64,000 nucleotides of DNA from Anderseniella sp. Alg231-50 (GTDB taxonomy: Bacteria > Pseudomonadota > Alphaproteobacteria > Rhizobiales > Aestuariivirgaceae), in NCBI RefSeq assembly GCF_900149695.1, contig NZ_LT703003.1, positions 434,001-498,000 on the forward strand, given 5' to 3'. Shown here one piece after another: positions 45,042-54,504 of this stretch (the first letter of the stretch is position 1; each line of letters begins with the position of its first letter). A program made the position numbers and the translations under genes. Below the pieces are notes generated by a model. The model ran no database searches. It was given only the letters and a program-made list of their open reading frames with translations, and was not told where the DNA came from.

Positions 45042-47645
45042 GTGTTGAGTGTAGAGACCGCGCCATCACTTGATGAGCTGAATAATGCTGTCACGCCGGC
45101 ATGGCTGTGGGACGGCGCACGGCTGCGTATTGTCTGGGCCAATGCCGCTGGTCTGGCGGTTTTTGGCTGTGACAGCCTGTTCGACCTCATCGACATGCCG
45201 TTCGACGAAACCGACCCCGGCGCGGGCCGTGTATCTGAACTGGCCAGAACCGCGGCAACCGGCGAAAGCTGGCAGGAAATGGTGAGCTTTGCGTCAGCCG
45301 TAAGCGACGCGCCGTTCAGCGTGACCTTGCATGTGCACGCGCTTGCCGACGGGCGCAATGGGCTTTTGATGGTTGCCGAAACGCCGCCTTCGGGCTCGGC
45401 GCAGGCTGCACAAGATACCGGGCAGGCAAATTCAGTGCTGGAGAGCCTGCCGGTTGCAACTGTGATCTGCAGTGATGATGGCGCGATCAGCTATGCCAAT
45501 GCGATGGCCCGCAGCCTGTTCGGGCAATCCACGCCGGCCTCGCTTGCGGAAATCTCCGAGCAAGACGTTGCGGCCAGGATATTTGACCGTGCGCGGCGCG
45601 CCGGCATTGCCAGCTCGATTGCAACGATGGCGACCGGGTACGGTAATCGCGAAATCAGGGTGACTGCAAAGCTGATCACCTTGCCTGACGACACTGATGG
45701 CAGGTTTTCACTGATACTGGAGGACGTTACCGAGCGCCGCGCGCTTGAGCGCGCATTACCGGCATCCGGCATGCCTGTCCCGGCACCAGCTACGGTTGGA
45801 CCCGCAGAGCAGGCAGAAACCATAAGAGAACTGCGGCAGGCGGTTGAAGCGGCAACCGCCCAGACGTCCGCAGGCACGCCGGCGAAGACTGTGGCGCCGG
45901 AAACCCCGCCTGCCCCGGCCCGGGCGAATGCGAAACCTCCGGCGCGATCCAGCGCGCCTCCAGCACGGACCGCCGCACCAGCTGCAAAAACCGCCGGCTT
46001 CGGCGTGGCCGACATCGTGCGCAAGGCACTGTCAGACATTCCCAAGGCCATCGTTTTATACCGTGCCGGCAAGCTCGTTTATGCCAACCAGGCGATCGCC
46101 GCCACATTGGGCTGCGCCAGTGAAAATGACCTGGCCGGGCGCCACGATATTGCCGCAGCTCTGGGTTCGCTGGCGAACAAGCAAGGCACAGTCACGCTCA
46201 AGCGGCGGAACGGTGAGGAAATCGAGCTCGGCGTGGATAAATCGACGTTCCCGTGGAATGACGGCGCCATGCCGATGGCAATACTGACTGAGACAGACAG
46301 CAAGAAGCCGAACGGGCCGGTCGCCGTGCCGGTTTCGCGCAGCGACGCAGCACAGCCCGACACCACAGCATCGCCCGACAGTGATACGCCCAGGGCCGCT
46401 GCGGTAACGCAGCCTGCACAATCTGCGGAGGATGACGCAAAAGAGCCGACTGCGCCAACCAGCACGAATGCAAAAACGCTGCAGCCAGAGGCGCAGGCAG
46501 GCCCGCAACCGGCCGTCAGCACATCGGAACTGATGTCTATTCTGGACACGGCGACGGACGGTATCGTGTTCCTGGCCGATGACGGCAGCATCACGCATAT
46601 GAGTGCCGGAGCAGAAGCACTGTTTGGTGTCCATGCGGCCAGTGTTATCGACAAACCGCTCGCCGGCCTGATGGACAAGGCAAGCGCCAAAGTGGTGCGT
46701 GATTATCTGGCCGCGCTCGGTGACAGCGGCCTTGCCATGCTGTTCAATGGCGGCCGGGAGATCATTGCCAACGTCAATGATGGCGGCGATGTGCCGATTT
46801 TCATCACCATGCGCAAGATCGCGGTTGGCATGCAGGGCATTCCTGCATCAGCCTATTGCGCCGTGATGCGCGACATTACCCAATGGAAGAAGACCGAAGC
46901 AGAGTTGCGCGCATCGCGCGACGAGGCCGAACACACCAGCCGGCAGAAGTCCGAATTCCTGGCGCGTATCAGCCACGAACTGCGCACGCCGCTGAATGCC
47001 ATTCTCGGATTCTCCGATATCATGCGCAACGGGCAGTTCGGCAAGCTCGGGTCGGAGCGCTACGAAGGCTACGCCAATGATATCCACACCTCGGGCGAGT
47101 ACCTGTTGTCGCTGGTCAACGACCTGCTCGACCTGTCCAAGGTGGAAGCCGGCAAGCTGGAGCTGAACTTCATCTCCGTCGACCTGGGCCAGGCGATCGA
47201 TTCCTGCATAAAACTGATGCAGGACGAAGCCACCGGGGCCCGCGTCGTGCTGCGCAAGTCGGTTGCGCCAAACCTGCCCCAGGTCGTGGCGGACATACGC
47301 TCGATCAAGCAGGTGTTGCTGAACCTGACCTCAAACGCGATCAAGTTTACCGACCCCGGCGGCCAGGTGATCATAACCGCCAAGGCGATTGATACCGGAG
47401 AGCTTCTGCTGTCCGTCACGGACACCGGCGTCGGAATGGACGAGGAACAGTTGAATACGGCACTGGAGCCGTTTCGAAGGGTCGAAGTGGCCGGACGGCC
47501 GGAAGTTCAGGGAACCGGCCTCGGCCTTCCGCTCACCAAGGCGCTGGTCGAGGCCAACCGGGCATCCTTTGAAATCTCCAGCGAAGCCCGCAAGGGCACG
47601 CGCATCGACATCACCTTCCCCACGACCCGCGTACTGGCAAGCTGA
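45042..47645 (+). CDS. Multi-PAS sensor histidine kinase, PleC/DivJ/PdhS-like
   Basis: 867 residues; start GTG 45042 or the next codon TTG. Several PAS-like segments (about 10-110, 128-225, 315-405, 490-600) are joined by Ala/Pro-rich linkers. The HisKA box FLARISHELRTPLNAILGF has His645, and the stretch FGKLGSERYEGYANDIHTSGEYLLSLVNDLLDLSKVEAGKLEL is characteristic of PdhS/PleC-type kinases. The ATPase domain has NLTSNAIKFT, DTGVGMDEEQL and GTGLGLPLTKAL. No membrane segment, so cytoplasmic. It may act in the DivK/CtrA cell-cycle phosphorelay. Its 3' end recurs as two decayed fragments downstream. Confidence 0.9.
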   Translation: MLSVETAPSLDELNNAVTPAWLWDGARLRIVWANAAGLAVFGCDSLFDLIDMPFDETDPGAGRVSELARTAATGESWQEMVSFASAVSDAPFSVTLHVHALADGRNGLLMVAETPPSGSAQAAQDTGQANSVLESLPVATVICSDDGAISYANAMARSLFGQSTPASLAEISEQDVAARIFDRARRAGIASSIATMATGYGNREIRVTAKLITLPDDTDGRFSLILEDVTERRALERALPASGMPVPAPATVGPAEQAETIRELRQAVEAATAQTSAGTPAKTVAPETPPAPARANAKPPARSSAPPARTAAPAAKTAGFGVADIVRKALSDIPKAIVLYRAGKLVYANQAIAATLGCASENDLAGRHDIAAALGSLANKQGTVTLKRRNGEEIELGVDKSTFPWNDGAMPMAILTETDSKKPNGPVAVPVSRSDAAQPDTTASPDSDTPRAAAVTQPAQSAEDDAKEPTAPTSTNAKTLQPEAQAGPQPAVSTSELMSILDTATDGIVFLADDGSITHMSAGAEALFGVHAASVIDKPLAGLMDKASAKVVRDYLAALGDSGLAMLFNGGREIIANVNDGGDVPIFITMRKIAVGMQGIPASAYCAVMRDITQWKKTEAELRASRDEAEHTSRQKSEFLARISHELRTPLNAILGFSDIMRNGQFGKLGSERYEGYANDIHTSGEYLLSLVNDLLDLSKVEAGKLELNFISVDLGQAIDSCIKLMQDEATGARVVLRKSVAPNLPQVVADIRSIKQVLLNLTSNAIKFTDPGGQVIITAKAIDTGELLLSVTDTGVGMDEEQLNTALEPFRRVEVAGRPEVQGTGLGLPLTKALVEANRASFEISSEARKGTRIDITFPTTRVLAS

Positions 47646-47877
47646 GCCGGAACAACAGCGGGAACCCGCGACTTGCCAGCGACCCTAACAAATCGCCGCA
47701 AGATTCTGTCTGGGTTGGAAACGCCCGGCGTTATGTTTCAGATTCAGGAATTTGCACTCCTTGCAAACGGCCCCATCCGGCCATTCGCGCCAAGCGGTTC
47801 TGCCGCACGGCAACATTCGTCAGCCGCGCCTGCTTGCGTGTTCAGAATCGAAACCGCCCTAAGAAAATAGCGGTCAG

Positions 47878-48603
47878 TCAGATAGCAAGACTTGAGTTTT
47901 GCTCATCTGATAACACGAACTCCGGTGAAGCATATGTCCCCAGTTTGGATGTTTTCAGACCGGCAGCAACCAGCGCTTCCACCAGAGTAACCGCACAGGC
48001 GACACCATCCACGACCGGCAAGCCAAATTCCTTTGCCAGCTGATCCATCAAATCGGTCATGCCGGCGCAGCCAAGAACAATTGCCTCGGCTTTGTCCTCG
48101 TTGATCGCCGACTTTATCTCCTGACGAATCTTGTCGATAGTCGCGACGTCTCCACGTTCAAGTTGCAGAACAGGTATGTCGGTTGCCCGGACTTTTGCGC
48201 ACCGCGATGCCAGCCCGTACCTGGTCAAATTGGTCTCGAGCCCTGATACGGACCGCGACAGTGTGGTGATGACACTGAACCTCGCCGCAATCATACTGGC
48301 GGCATGGTAGGCTGCCTCGCCAATGCCAATCACCGGCACATCAACCAGGCAGCGTACCGCGTCCAGGCCCGTGTCATCAAAACAGGCGATGACGATGGCA
48401 TCAACGTCCGGGTGCTGCTTTACCTCGGCAATCAAGCCCGGAATACACTCCGCAATATCCAGATAACCCTGAATGCTGGCAGGGCCATTTTGAGAGTTGG
48501 TGGCAATAATCTGTGTATCCGACCGGGCTGCCGCCTTTGCCGCGGTTGCTATTTTCCGCGTCATCGAGGCTGTGGTATTTGGATTAACAACAAGAATTTT
48601 CAT
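47878..48603 (-). CDS. Aspartate/glutamate/hydantoin racemase family protein
   Basis: 241 residues. N-terminal ILVVNPNTTASMTRKI, first catalytic Cys in IVIACFDDTGLDA and second in IVLGCAGMTDL form the two-cysteine racemase site of the HyuE/hydantoin racemase group. It could racemise a 5-substituted hydantoin, allantoin or related compound. Eight bases separate it from the LivF-type gene, placing it in the ABC transporter operon and suggesting that the imported compound is its substrate. Confidence 0.87.
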   Translation of the reverse strand: MKILVVNPNTTASMTRKIATAAKAAARSDTQIIATNSQNGPASIQGYLDIAECIPGLIAEVKQHPDVDAIVIACFDDTGLDAVRCLVDVPVIGIGEAAYHAASMIAARFSVITTLSRSVSGLETNLTRYGLASRCAKVRATDIPVLQLERGDVATIDKIRQEIKSAINEDKAEAIVLGCAGMTDLMDQLAKEFGLPVVDGVACAVTLVEALVAAGLKTSKLGTYASPEFVLSDEQNSSLAI

Positions 48604-48611
48604 AAGCTATC

Positions 48612-49334
48612 TCACACTTCGCTGCCCAAATACGCTGCCTTGATCCGATCATCGTGCAGCAGGTCTTTGGACACGCCTGATATGGCCACATTGCCGGTTG
48701 TCAGCGCATAGGCCCGATTGGAAATGCTAAGTGCCATTCTGGAATTCTGCTCAACCAACAGCACTGATACACCCTCATCCCGATTGATCGCGACGATCGA
48801 ACGGGCAATGTCCTGCACCAGTTTGGGAGCGATCCCCAGCGATGGTTCGTCCAGCAGCAAAAGCTTTGGCCGGGCCATAAGGGCGCGCCCGATCACCAGC
48901 ATCTGCTGCTCGCCGCCCGACAAGGTTCCTGCAGCCTGCGAATATCGTTCCCTTAGCCGCGGAAACCGTTCAAGAACGCCGTCCAGTGATTGACTGATCT
49001 CGGTTTTGTCCGACCGGGAAAATGCGCCCATCATCAGGTTGTCCTTTACCGACATATACGCAAACACGCGGCGTCCTTCGGGAACCATGGTGATGCCCCT
49101 GTTCACAACGTCAGATGCAGGCAGGCCGTCGATCTGCTCACCCATGAAGTGGATCGAGCCCTTGTCCGGCCTTGCCAGCCCGGTGATCGCTTTCAGAATG
49201 GAAGACTTGCCGGCACCGTTTGCCCCGATCAGTGCGACGGTTTCGCCCTCTTGCAGGTTTATCGTAACGCCGCGCAGCGCGTAGACATGATCGTAGTAGA
49301 GCTCGACATCTTTGAATTCCAGCATATCGCTCAT
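48612..49334 (-). CDS. ABC transporter ATP-binding protein, LivF type (second cluster)
   Basis: 240 residues with Walker A GANGAGKSS, signature LSGGEQQMLVIGRALM, Walker B LLLLDEPSLGIAPKLV and switch LLVEQNSRMAL. Typical LivF. Second ATPase of the operon 53237-47878; the LivG-type gene ends three bases upstream. Confidence 0.93.
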   Translation of the reverse strand: MSDMLEFKDVELYYDHVYALRGVTINLQEGETVALIGANGAGKSSILKAITGLARPDKGSIHFMGEQIDGLPASDVVNRGITMVPEGRRVFAYMSVKDNLMMGAFSRSDKTEISQSLDGVLERFPRLRERYSQAAGTLSGGEQQMLVIGRALMARPKLLLLDEPSLGIAPKLVQDIARSIVAINRDEGVSVLLVEQNSRMALSISNRAYALTTGNVAISGVSKDLLHDDRIKAAYLGSEV

Positions 49335-49337
49335 GGC

Positions 49338-50117
49338 CTACATCCCGATTGCATCGTCTTCGCTGCCCAGATAGGCCTCGATGACTTTGTCGTTGTTCTG
49401 GATTTCTGCTGGCGTTCCCTCGGCAATCATCTCGCCGAAATTGAGGACGACAATCCGGTCGGAGATCGACATCACGGCAGCCATGTCATGCTCGACCAGC
49501 AACACGGTAACCCCCCGGTCACGCACAGATTTGACCAAACGGACCATGTTCATGGTTTCGTCGTGGTTCATGCCTGCAAACGGTTCGTCCAGCAGCAGCA
49601 CCTTGGGATCAGTAGCCAGCCCGATGGCGACACCAAGAGCGCGCAGGTGGCCCTGGGGCAAGTTGTGGGCCAGTTCGTGGCGGATATCGCCCAGTTCCAG
49701 AAAATCAATGATCTCATCGGCATTCCTGCCGAATGTCCGGATATCCTCCCTGGCGGTTCTTGAGCCCAGGAAATACCCGGCGAGCGTTGCCTTTGCACGT
49801 AAATGCTGGGACACGATCACGCTTTCCCGCACTGTCATGCTCTTGAATATTGTGGTCTCCTGAAACGTGCGCACAACGCCTTTTCGGGCCACAATGTGGG
49901 GCCGCAGGTTTGATATCCGCTCGCCCTTGAACAGCACCTCGCCCGAAGTTGTTCGAAGAAACGAGGAAATCATCTTGAACAGCGTGGATTTGCCTGCACC
50001 GTTGGGACCGATCACAGACAGGATTTCGTGCTCGGCCACGTTGAAATTGATGTTGTTGTTGGCGGTAAGTCCGCCGAACTTTTTGGTGACGTTCCTGACT
50101 TGCAGAATGGGGGTCAT
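49338..50117 (-). CDS. ABC transporter ATP-binding protein, LivG type (second cluster)
   Basis: 259 residues. Walker A GPNGAGKST, the LivG-specific VVRTFQETTIFKSMTVRESV, signature altered to LPQGHLRALGVAIGLA (no canonical LSGGQ), Walker B VLLLDEPFAGMNH and switch LLVEHDMAAVM. The degenerate signature occurs in some LivG proteins. Its start overlaps the LivM-type stop by four bases. Confidence 0.92.
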   Translation of the reverse strand: MTPILQVRNVTKKFGGLTANNNINFNVAEHEILSVIGPNGAGKSTLFKMISSFLRTTSGEVLFKGERISNLRPHIVARKGVVRTFQETTIFKSMTVRESVIVSQHLRAKATLAGYFLGSRTAREDIRTFGRNADEIIDFLELGDIRHELAHNLPQGHLRALGVAIGLATDPKVLLLDEPFAGMNHDETMNMVRLVKSVRDRGVTVLLVEHDMAAVMSISDRIVVLNFGEMIAEGTPAEIQNNDKVIEAYLGSEDDAIGM

Positions 50118-51100
50118 TGCTTATCCCCCGTCGGCACTTTGAACCGGAGGCTCAGCAGACCGTTTGGCAAAAACCGGATTAACAGGATCATGGCAGCGGA
50201 GTAGATCAGCAACTGATACTTGCCGAATGTGAACAGCAAGTCCCAGCCGAAATACAGAACCAGCGTGCCCAGCATCGGGCCAAACACATAGCCCAGCCCG
50301 CCAAGGAAGGTGTTGAGCATGAAGTTGATTGAATCCGTGACCACGAAAGTGGACGGGTAGACCGATTGCGCGATGGAGCCGAACATCGCCCCGCCGATAC
50401 CGCCAAAGAACGACGCGATGGCAAAGATGATAATGCGGATATAGGCAATGTTGACGCCAATGGACGAGGCCAGTTCCTCGTTCTGTTGCATCGAGCGGCA
50501 CAGATGTCCCAGCCGCGTATTCACCAGCCTGTACATGGCGGCGAAAACGATCACCATCAGGATGCAGGCGGTATAGTAGAAGGCCAGCTTTGGGCTTTCC
50601 AGTGCGCCAAAATCGGGGATGAGCGTAAGCCCAAAGATCGAAACAGCCCCTGGCAGCGGTATCGAGGTGATGCCGCGGGCGCCATTGGTAATGGGCAAGG
50701 CAAGAGCGCTTAACGTGGCAACTTGAGTCAACACCAGCGTGATCATGGCAAAATAGACACCTCGCAGCCGCAGGATAGGCAGGCCGATCAGGATGCCGAT
50801 ACCGGCTGCAATCAGACCCGCAATGGGCAGGGAAATCCAGAACGAAACCCCTGCCTTGGTTACAAGAATGGCCGAAACATAGGCGCCTACAAGCGCGAAT
50901 GCGCCCTGTCCGATATGGATGCGGCCGATGTAGAATGTCAGCCATACGCCACCACTGGCGATGGCCAGCAAGGCAACCGATGTCAGGGTGAAATAGAAGT
51001 CCCATCGACCGGTGACCGAGATCAGAACCGGCACCGCCACGAATATTGCCAAAAGGAATATGACGACACCTGTGATTTGTCTGGAGCTTAAGTTGGTCAT
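50114..51100 (-). CDS. ABC transporter permease, LivM type (second cluster)
   Basis: 328 residues, hydrophobic throughout, with FYIGRIHIGQGAFALVGAYVSAIL and the coupling segment FLGGLGYVFGPMLGTLVLY. Forms the permease pair with the LivH-type gene five bases upstream. Confidence 0.92.
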   Translation of the reverse strand: MTNLSSRQITGVVIFLLAIFVAVPVLISVTGRWDFYFTLTSVALLAIASGGVWLTFYIGRIHIGQGAFALVGAYVSAILVTKAGVSFWISLPIAGLIAAGIGILIGLPILRLRGVYFAMITLVLTQVATLSALALPITNGARGITSIPLPGAVSIFGLTLIPDFGALESPKLAFYYTACILMVIVFAAMYRLVNTRLGHLCRSMQQNEELASSIGVNIAYIRIIIFAIASFFGGIGGAMFGSIAQSVYPSTFVVTDSINFMLNTFLGGLGYVFGPMLGTLVLYFGWDLLFTFGKYQLLIYSAAMILLIRFLPNGLLSLRFKVPTGDKQ

Positions 51101-51104
51101 GTCG

Positions 51105-51974
51105 CTAACCCCATGGTTTGCCCATCAGGCCATTCGGCCGGATTGCAAGAAAGATCATCAGCGAAACGAAGATCACCAGATAGGTGACGTCTCCATACGA
51201 TGCCAGCAGAACAAGTCCGGCTGCCTCCATGAAGCCAAGGATGACGCCCCCGGCGATGGCGCCGGATATCACGCCCGCTCCTCCGATCATCACCATCATG
51301 AACGCCTTGATCGAAGTCGGACCCCCCATGCCCAGATTGACACCGGTAATTGTCACCAGCAGCCCACCGACCAGCCCCGCCAGCATGGCCCCCATGGCAA
51401 AACCGATCATGGAGTAACGGTCAACATTGACACCCATCAACTCGGCCGCCACGCGGTCCTGAGCGAGAGCCCGCAAGGCACGCCCGGTCTTGCTGTACTG
51501 CATGAAAGAAATGAACGCCACGACCGACAGGATCGCCAATACGGCCACCAGTATCCGGTCATACGGCATGATGATGCGCCAGTCCCAGTTGAACACGCCA
51601 TCAACAATTTTCGGAACGCCCCGTTGTTTTTCGCCAAATACCAGCAAGATGGCAGCGTCCAGCAGAAAGGCGATTCCGGCGGCAAGGAGCATAGTGCTTT
51701 CTTCGCGCGCGGACCCTTTTATTACCGGCCCGAACAGGAATTTTTCTATCAATGCACCCAGGACTGCCAGTGTTACGCAGGATGCCAGCAGCGCCAGGAC
51801 AAACGGAATCCCAAGCTGCCCGTAAAACGTGTAAGTGATGAACCCGCCGATCACATACATTTGCCCGTGGGCAAAATTGAGCACGTTCATCAGGGCAAAT
51901 ATCAGGGTCAGCCCAAGTGCGATCATCGCATACTGGGCACCCAGATAGACGCCATTGGCCAATATCTGTTCCAT
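51105..51974 (-). CDS. ABC transporter permease, LivH type (second cluster)
   Basis: 289 residues with LGLTLIFALMNVLNFAHGQMYVIGGF at the N terminus and MIGGAGVISGAIAGGVILG before the C terminus, the LivH pattern. It follows the receptor gene after a hairpin-containing gap of 72 bases. Confidence 0.93.
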   Translation of the reverse strand: MEQILANGVYLGAQYAMIALGLTLIFALMNVLNFAHGQMYVIGGFITYTFYGQLGIPFVLALLASCVTLAVLGALIEKFLFGPVIKGSAREESTMLLAAGIAFLLDAAILLVFGEKQRGVPKIVDGVFNWDWRIIMPYDRILVAVLAILSVVAFISFMQYSKTGRALRALAQDRVAAELMGVNVDRYSMIGFAMGAMLAGLVGGLLVTITGVNLGMGGPTSIKAFMMVMIGGAGVISGAIAGGVILGFMEAAGLVLLASYGDVTYLVIFVSLMIFLAIRPNGLMGKPWG

Positions 51975-51994
51975 CGGACAGCCTTTTTAGTGAA

Positions 51995-52015
51995 CCCCGG
52001 GCGGTCAGCCCGGGG
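51995..52015 (-). terminator. Hairpin between receptor and LivH-type genes
   Basis: 8-bp all-GC stem CCCCGGGC / GCCCGGGG with a GGTCA loop, 31 bases after the receptor stop. No long U-run. Fits partial termination or 3'-end protection that favours receptor expression. Confidence 0.65.
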
Positions 52016-52046
52016 TAACCTTGTTGCACAGTCAAGGAAGTCGGGA

Positions 52047-53237
52047 TCAGTCGACCTGTGCCACGAACATGGTTTCGAATTTGCCGTTCTGATAAACGTT
52101 CACCACCAGCGGAACAGAAACCTGGCGCTTTTGCCCGAACGAAGTGGAACCGACATATGTCAACTTGGCATCGCCCTTCATGTAGGGGTTCGGCGCTTCG
52201 AATGTGTCCATTGTCGTCTTGAACGCTTCAACGTCCTTCATCGCCGCCGGGTTGGCCTTGATCGTTTCAAGAATGTACTCAAGCGCGTAAACCTTGGTGT
52301 TGGACTCGTCGTTGTACTCGCCGAACATCTTGGTGTAGCGGTCGACAAATTCCACCATCATGTCCGAGGCCAGTTCGGGCGTGGATGCACCGCCGACCGA
52401 AATGAAACCGTTGGCCAGATCACCAGCACCTTCAGCCAGCACACCGGCGTCCTGGGCGGTTTCGGTGGAAATCAAACCGGTAAACCCGAGCTCGCGCGCC
52501 GAGCGGATCAGTTGCGGTGCGTTGGCCGGGGCCACACCGGACAGGACCAGCAGATCAGGCTTGGTGCGCATGACCGGGGTCAGCACCGGGGTGAAGTCGG
52601 TGGTATCCACCTGATAGGTCACGCTGTCCGACACAACGTCCAGGCCCAGGGCCTTGGCAGCCGCAACACCACCGTCACGCTGGCTCAGCGGGTCGGATTC
52701 GTTGGCCGCAACAAAGGCCACGGTCTTTACACCGTTGTTTTCCATCAGGTGTTTGTAGATCGCCGGACCGGACTGGTAGTTGGCGATCATGCCCAGAATG
52801 GCGTTGGACGCGGGCGCCGTGTAAAGCGATTTGGGGAACGCATAGGGAAAATACATGATTCCGTTTTTTTCCGCGACCGGGCGAACGGCAGCAGCCCCGT
52901 CATCCACATTCGGCCCGACCACATAGTGAATTCCGGCCTGGGCCATCTTCTCCATGCCGGCGATTGCCCGCTTGGGGTCTTTCTGATCGTCGAACGAGAC
53001 AATTTCGATGTCATAGGTGGTCCCGCCGATGGTATAACCGCCGGTCTCGTTGATCCAGGCCGCGCGGGTTTCCATCGAGCGCTGGTTGGATATGCCCCAG
53101 GCCGCCGCCGGCCCGCTGGTTACACCGACAAACCCGATTTTCAGAACCGGGTTATCAGCCATAGCAACCGACGACAAAGCTGTCAGTGCCACGGCCGCCA
53201 GTGTTGTCTTGAACAATTCTCTGCGTTTCATGTTCAC
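52047..53237 (-). CDS. ABC transporter substrate-binding protein, LivJ/amide-binding family
   Basis: 396 residues with an export signal (KRRELFKTTLAAVALTALSSVAMA; KRR start hints at possible Tat use, but no twin-Arg-x-F-L core is complete). The mature protein is a family-5/6 periplasmic binding protein: LKIGFVGVTSGPAAAWG, AWINETGGYTIGGTTYDIEIVSFDDQKDPKRA, GPNVDDGAAAVRPVAEKNGIMYFPYAF. First gene of the operon that ends with the hydantoin-racemase-like gene, so a hydantoin, amide or amino acid derivative is a reasonable ligand. Confidence 0.9.
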   Translation of the reverse strand: MNMKRRELFKTTLAAVALTALSSVAMADNPVLKIGFVGVTSGPAAAWGISNQRSMETRAAWINETGGYTIGGTTYDIEIVSFDDQKDPKRAIAGMEKMAQAGIHYVVGPNVDDGAAAVRPVAEKNGIMYFPYAFPKSLYTAPASNAILGMIANYQSGPAIYKHLMENNGVKTVAFVAANESDPLSQRDGGVAAAKALGLDVVSDSVTYQVDTTDFTPVLTPVMRTKPDLLVLSGVAPANAPQLIRSARELGFTGLISTETAQDAGVLAEGAGDLANGFISVGGASTPELASDMMVEFVDRYTKMFGEYNDESNTKVYALEYILETIKANPAAMKDVEAFKTTMDTFEAPNPYMKGDAKLTYVGSTSFGQKRQVSVPLVVNVYQNGKFETMFVAQVD

Positions 53238-53328
53238 CTCCCATAGGGTTTCTACTTGTCCGGCGGATCACACGCCGGAATCGATCGAAAATCAGGATTC
53301 CCAAGTTTCGTATCTCGTCAATCAAACG

Positions 53329-53396
53329 ATTGTTAACAATGATCGTCAACAATTTTCGGGTCCGGCGTTAGCGATATTCTTGTTTCCGTTAACAAT
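53329..53396. promoter_or_regulatory. GTYAACAAT operator cluster between the receptor gene and the GntR gene
   Basis: Three copies of GTYAACAAT at 53332-53340, 53345-53353 and 53388-53396. The first is part of the perfect palindrome ATTGTTAACAAT (53329-53340), close to the ATTGTATACAAT type recognised by FCD-domain GntR regulators. They lie 92-160 bases from the receptor start and just upstream of the divergent GntR gene. Confidence 0.6.
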
Positions 53397-53483
53397 ACTC
53401 ATGAGCTATGATGCAAAGCGGGTTGAGCGATTCCTTGCAGAAACAGTTAGTTGACCCGGGATTTTGGACCCAGAGGATATGCC

Positions 53484-54170
53484 TTGATACATCGGTTTGC
53501 GTCAGATCCTGACGAACAGGTTATTGTTGATCGCATCTACACAGCAGTGATGGAGCAACGCCTGGCCCCGAAAACCAAGCTGAGCGAGTCGCAATTGTGT
53601 GATAGTTTCGGCGTGGGACGCATGCGTGTGCGCCGCGCACTTCTGTTGCTGGCCAGCCAGGGCATTATCGACCTTCAAGCCAACCGAGGTGCATTCGTCG
53701 CCTGTCCCGATGCGAAAGAGGCGAACGACGTTTTCGAGGCCCGCAAACTGATAGAGCCCGGCCTGATCGGCGTGGTCACCTCGGTAATCAGCAAAAGTGA
53801 TCTTGCTGATCTGAGAAAACACATAGCGATGGAAGATGCAGCGCGCAGCAACCCCGAACGGGCCGAAATCATCCGCCTGTCCGGTGAGTTTCACGTCAAG
53901 CTGGCATCCGTCAGCAGGAACGCGGTTCTGATCAGAATGATTGGCGAATTGGTAACCCGAACATCCCTGATTGTTGGTTTATTCGGCGATTCCGGCAAAT
54001 CGACATGTCCGGACGGCGAACACGCAAAGATACTTGGTGCCATTGAAGCAGGAGATGCGGCACTGGCGGAAAATCTTGTCTGCAAACACCTGATGCACAT
54101 TCAGGACGGGCTGGATTTGACGGCAACCAAACCCGACCTGCCCGACTTGAAAAAAATCCTCAGCCAATAG
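53484..54170 (+). CDS. GntR-family regulator with FCD ligand domain
   Basis: 228 residues from TTG 53484, chosen because AGAGGA (53472-53477) sits six bases ahead; a TTG at 53451 would add 11 residues. N-terminal winged helix VDRIYTAVMEQRLAPKTKLSESQLCDSFGVGRMRVRRALLLLASQGIIDLQANRGAFV; C-terminal FCD domain with DVFEARKLIEPGLI, FHVKLASVSRN and EHAKILGAIEAGDAALAE (His/Asp metal or ligand site). Divergent from the ABC operon, which it most likely controls in response to the substrate. Confidence 0.88.
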   Translation: MIHRFASDPDEQVIVDRIYTAVMEQRLAPKTKLSESQLCDSFGVGRMRVRRALLLLASQGIIDLQANRGAFVACPDAKEANDVFEARKLIEPGLIGVVTSVISKSDLADLRKHIAMEDAARSNPERAEIIRLSGEFHVKLASVSRNAVLIRMIGELVTRTSLIVGLFGDSGKSTCPDGEHAKILGAIEAGDAALAENLVCKHLMHIQDGLDLTATKPDLPDLKKILSQ

Positions 54171-54184
54171 CCGCACCTGCAGCA

Positions 54185-54357
54185 GATTGAGAACGGAGAG
54201 CTTCTGTTGTCTGTCACGGACACCGGTCTCGGGCTGCCGCTGACCGGGGCGCCGGTCGAGCCCAAACGGGCGTCCTTCAAAATCTCCAGAGAAGCCCGCA
54301 TGGGTACGCGCATCGACATCACCTTCCCCACGACCCGCCTACCGGCAAGCTGAGCCG
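54185..54357 (+). pseudogene. Decayed copy of the histidine kinase 3' end (tail copy 2)
   Basis: Bases 54185-54227 align with 47387-47429 and bases 54228-54357 with 47520-47649 of the kinase gene. The intervening 90 bases (47430-47519) are missing; both deletion edges carry ACCGGY, suggesting loss between short direct repeats. A 33-base block at 54308-54340 is identical to the parent, and the parent stop codon and the following GCCGGA are kept. No start codon or upstream domain remains, so this is a fragment, not a gene. Confidence 0.85.
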
Positions 54358-54504
54358 GAGCCAATCCGGTGGCGCGCAGGCGAGCCTGATTTCCAACAAA
54401 CAGAAGCTGTGTGACAAATATCGCATACAGCATGTGGCGATCCCTTTAGTAAAGGGTTGGGCGTATCAGGGGCGATCTCCGTGGGGGCGATCACGAGGTG
54501 CACC

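Noticed and set aside
51012-53246. 744-codon + strand reading frame opposite the receptor and permease genes
   Set aside because: It is antisense to three well-supported ABC transporter genes and its translation is His/Gln/Arg-rich without any family motif, as expected of a GC-rich shadow frame.
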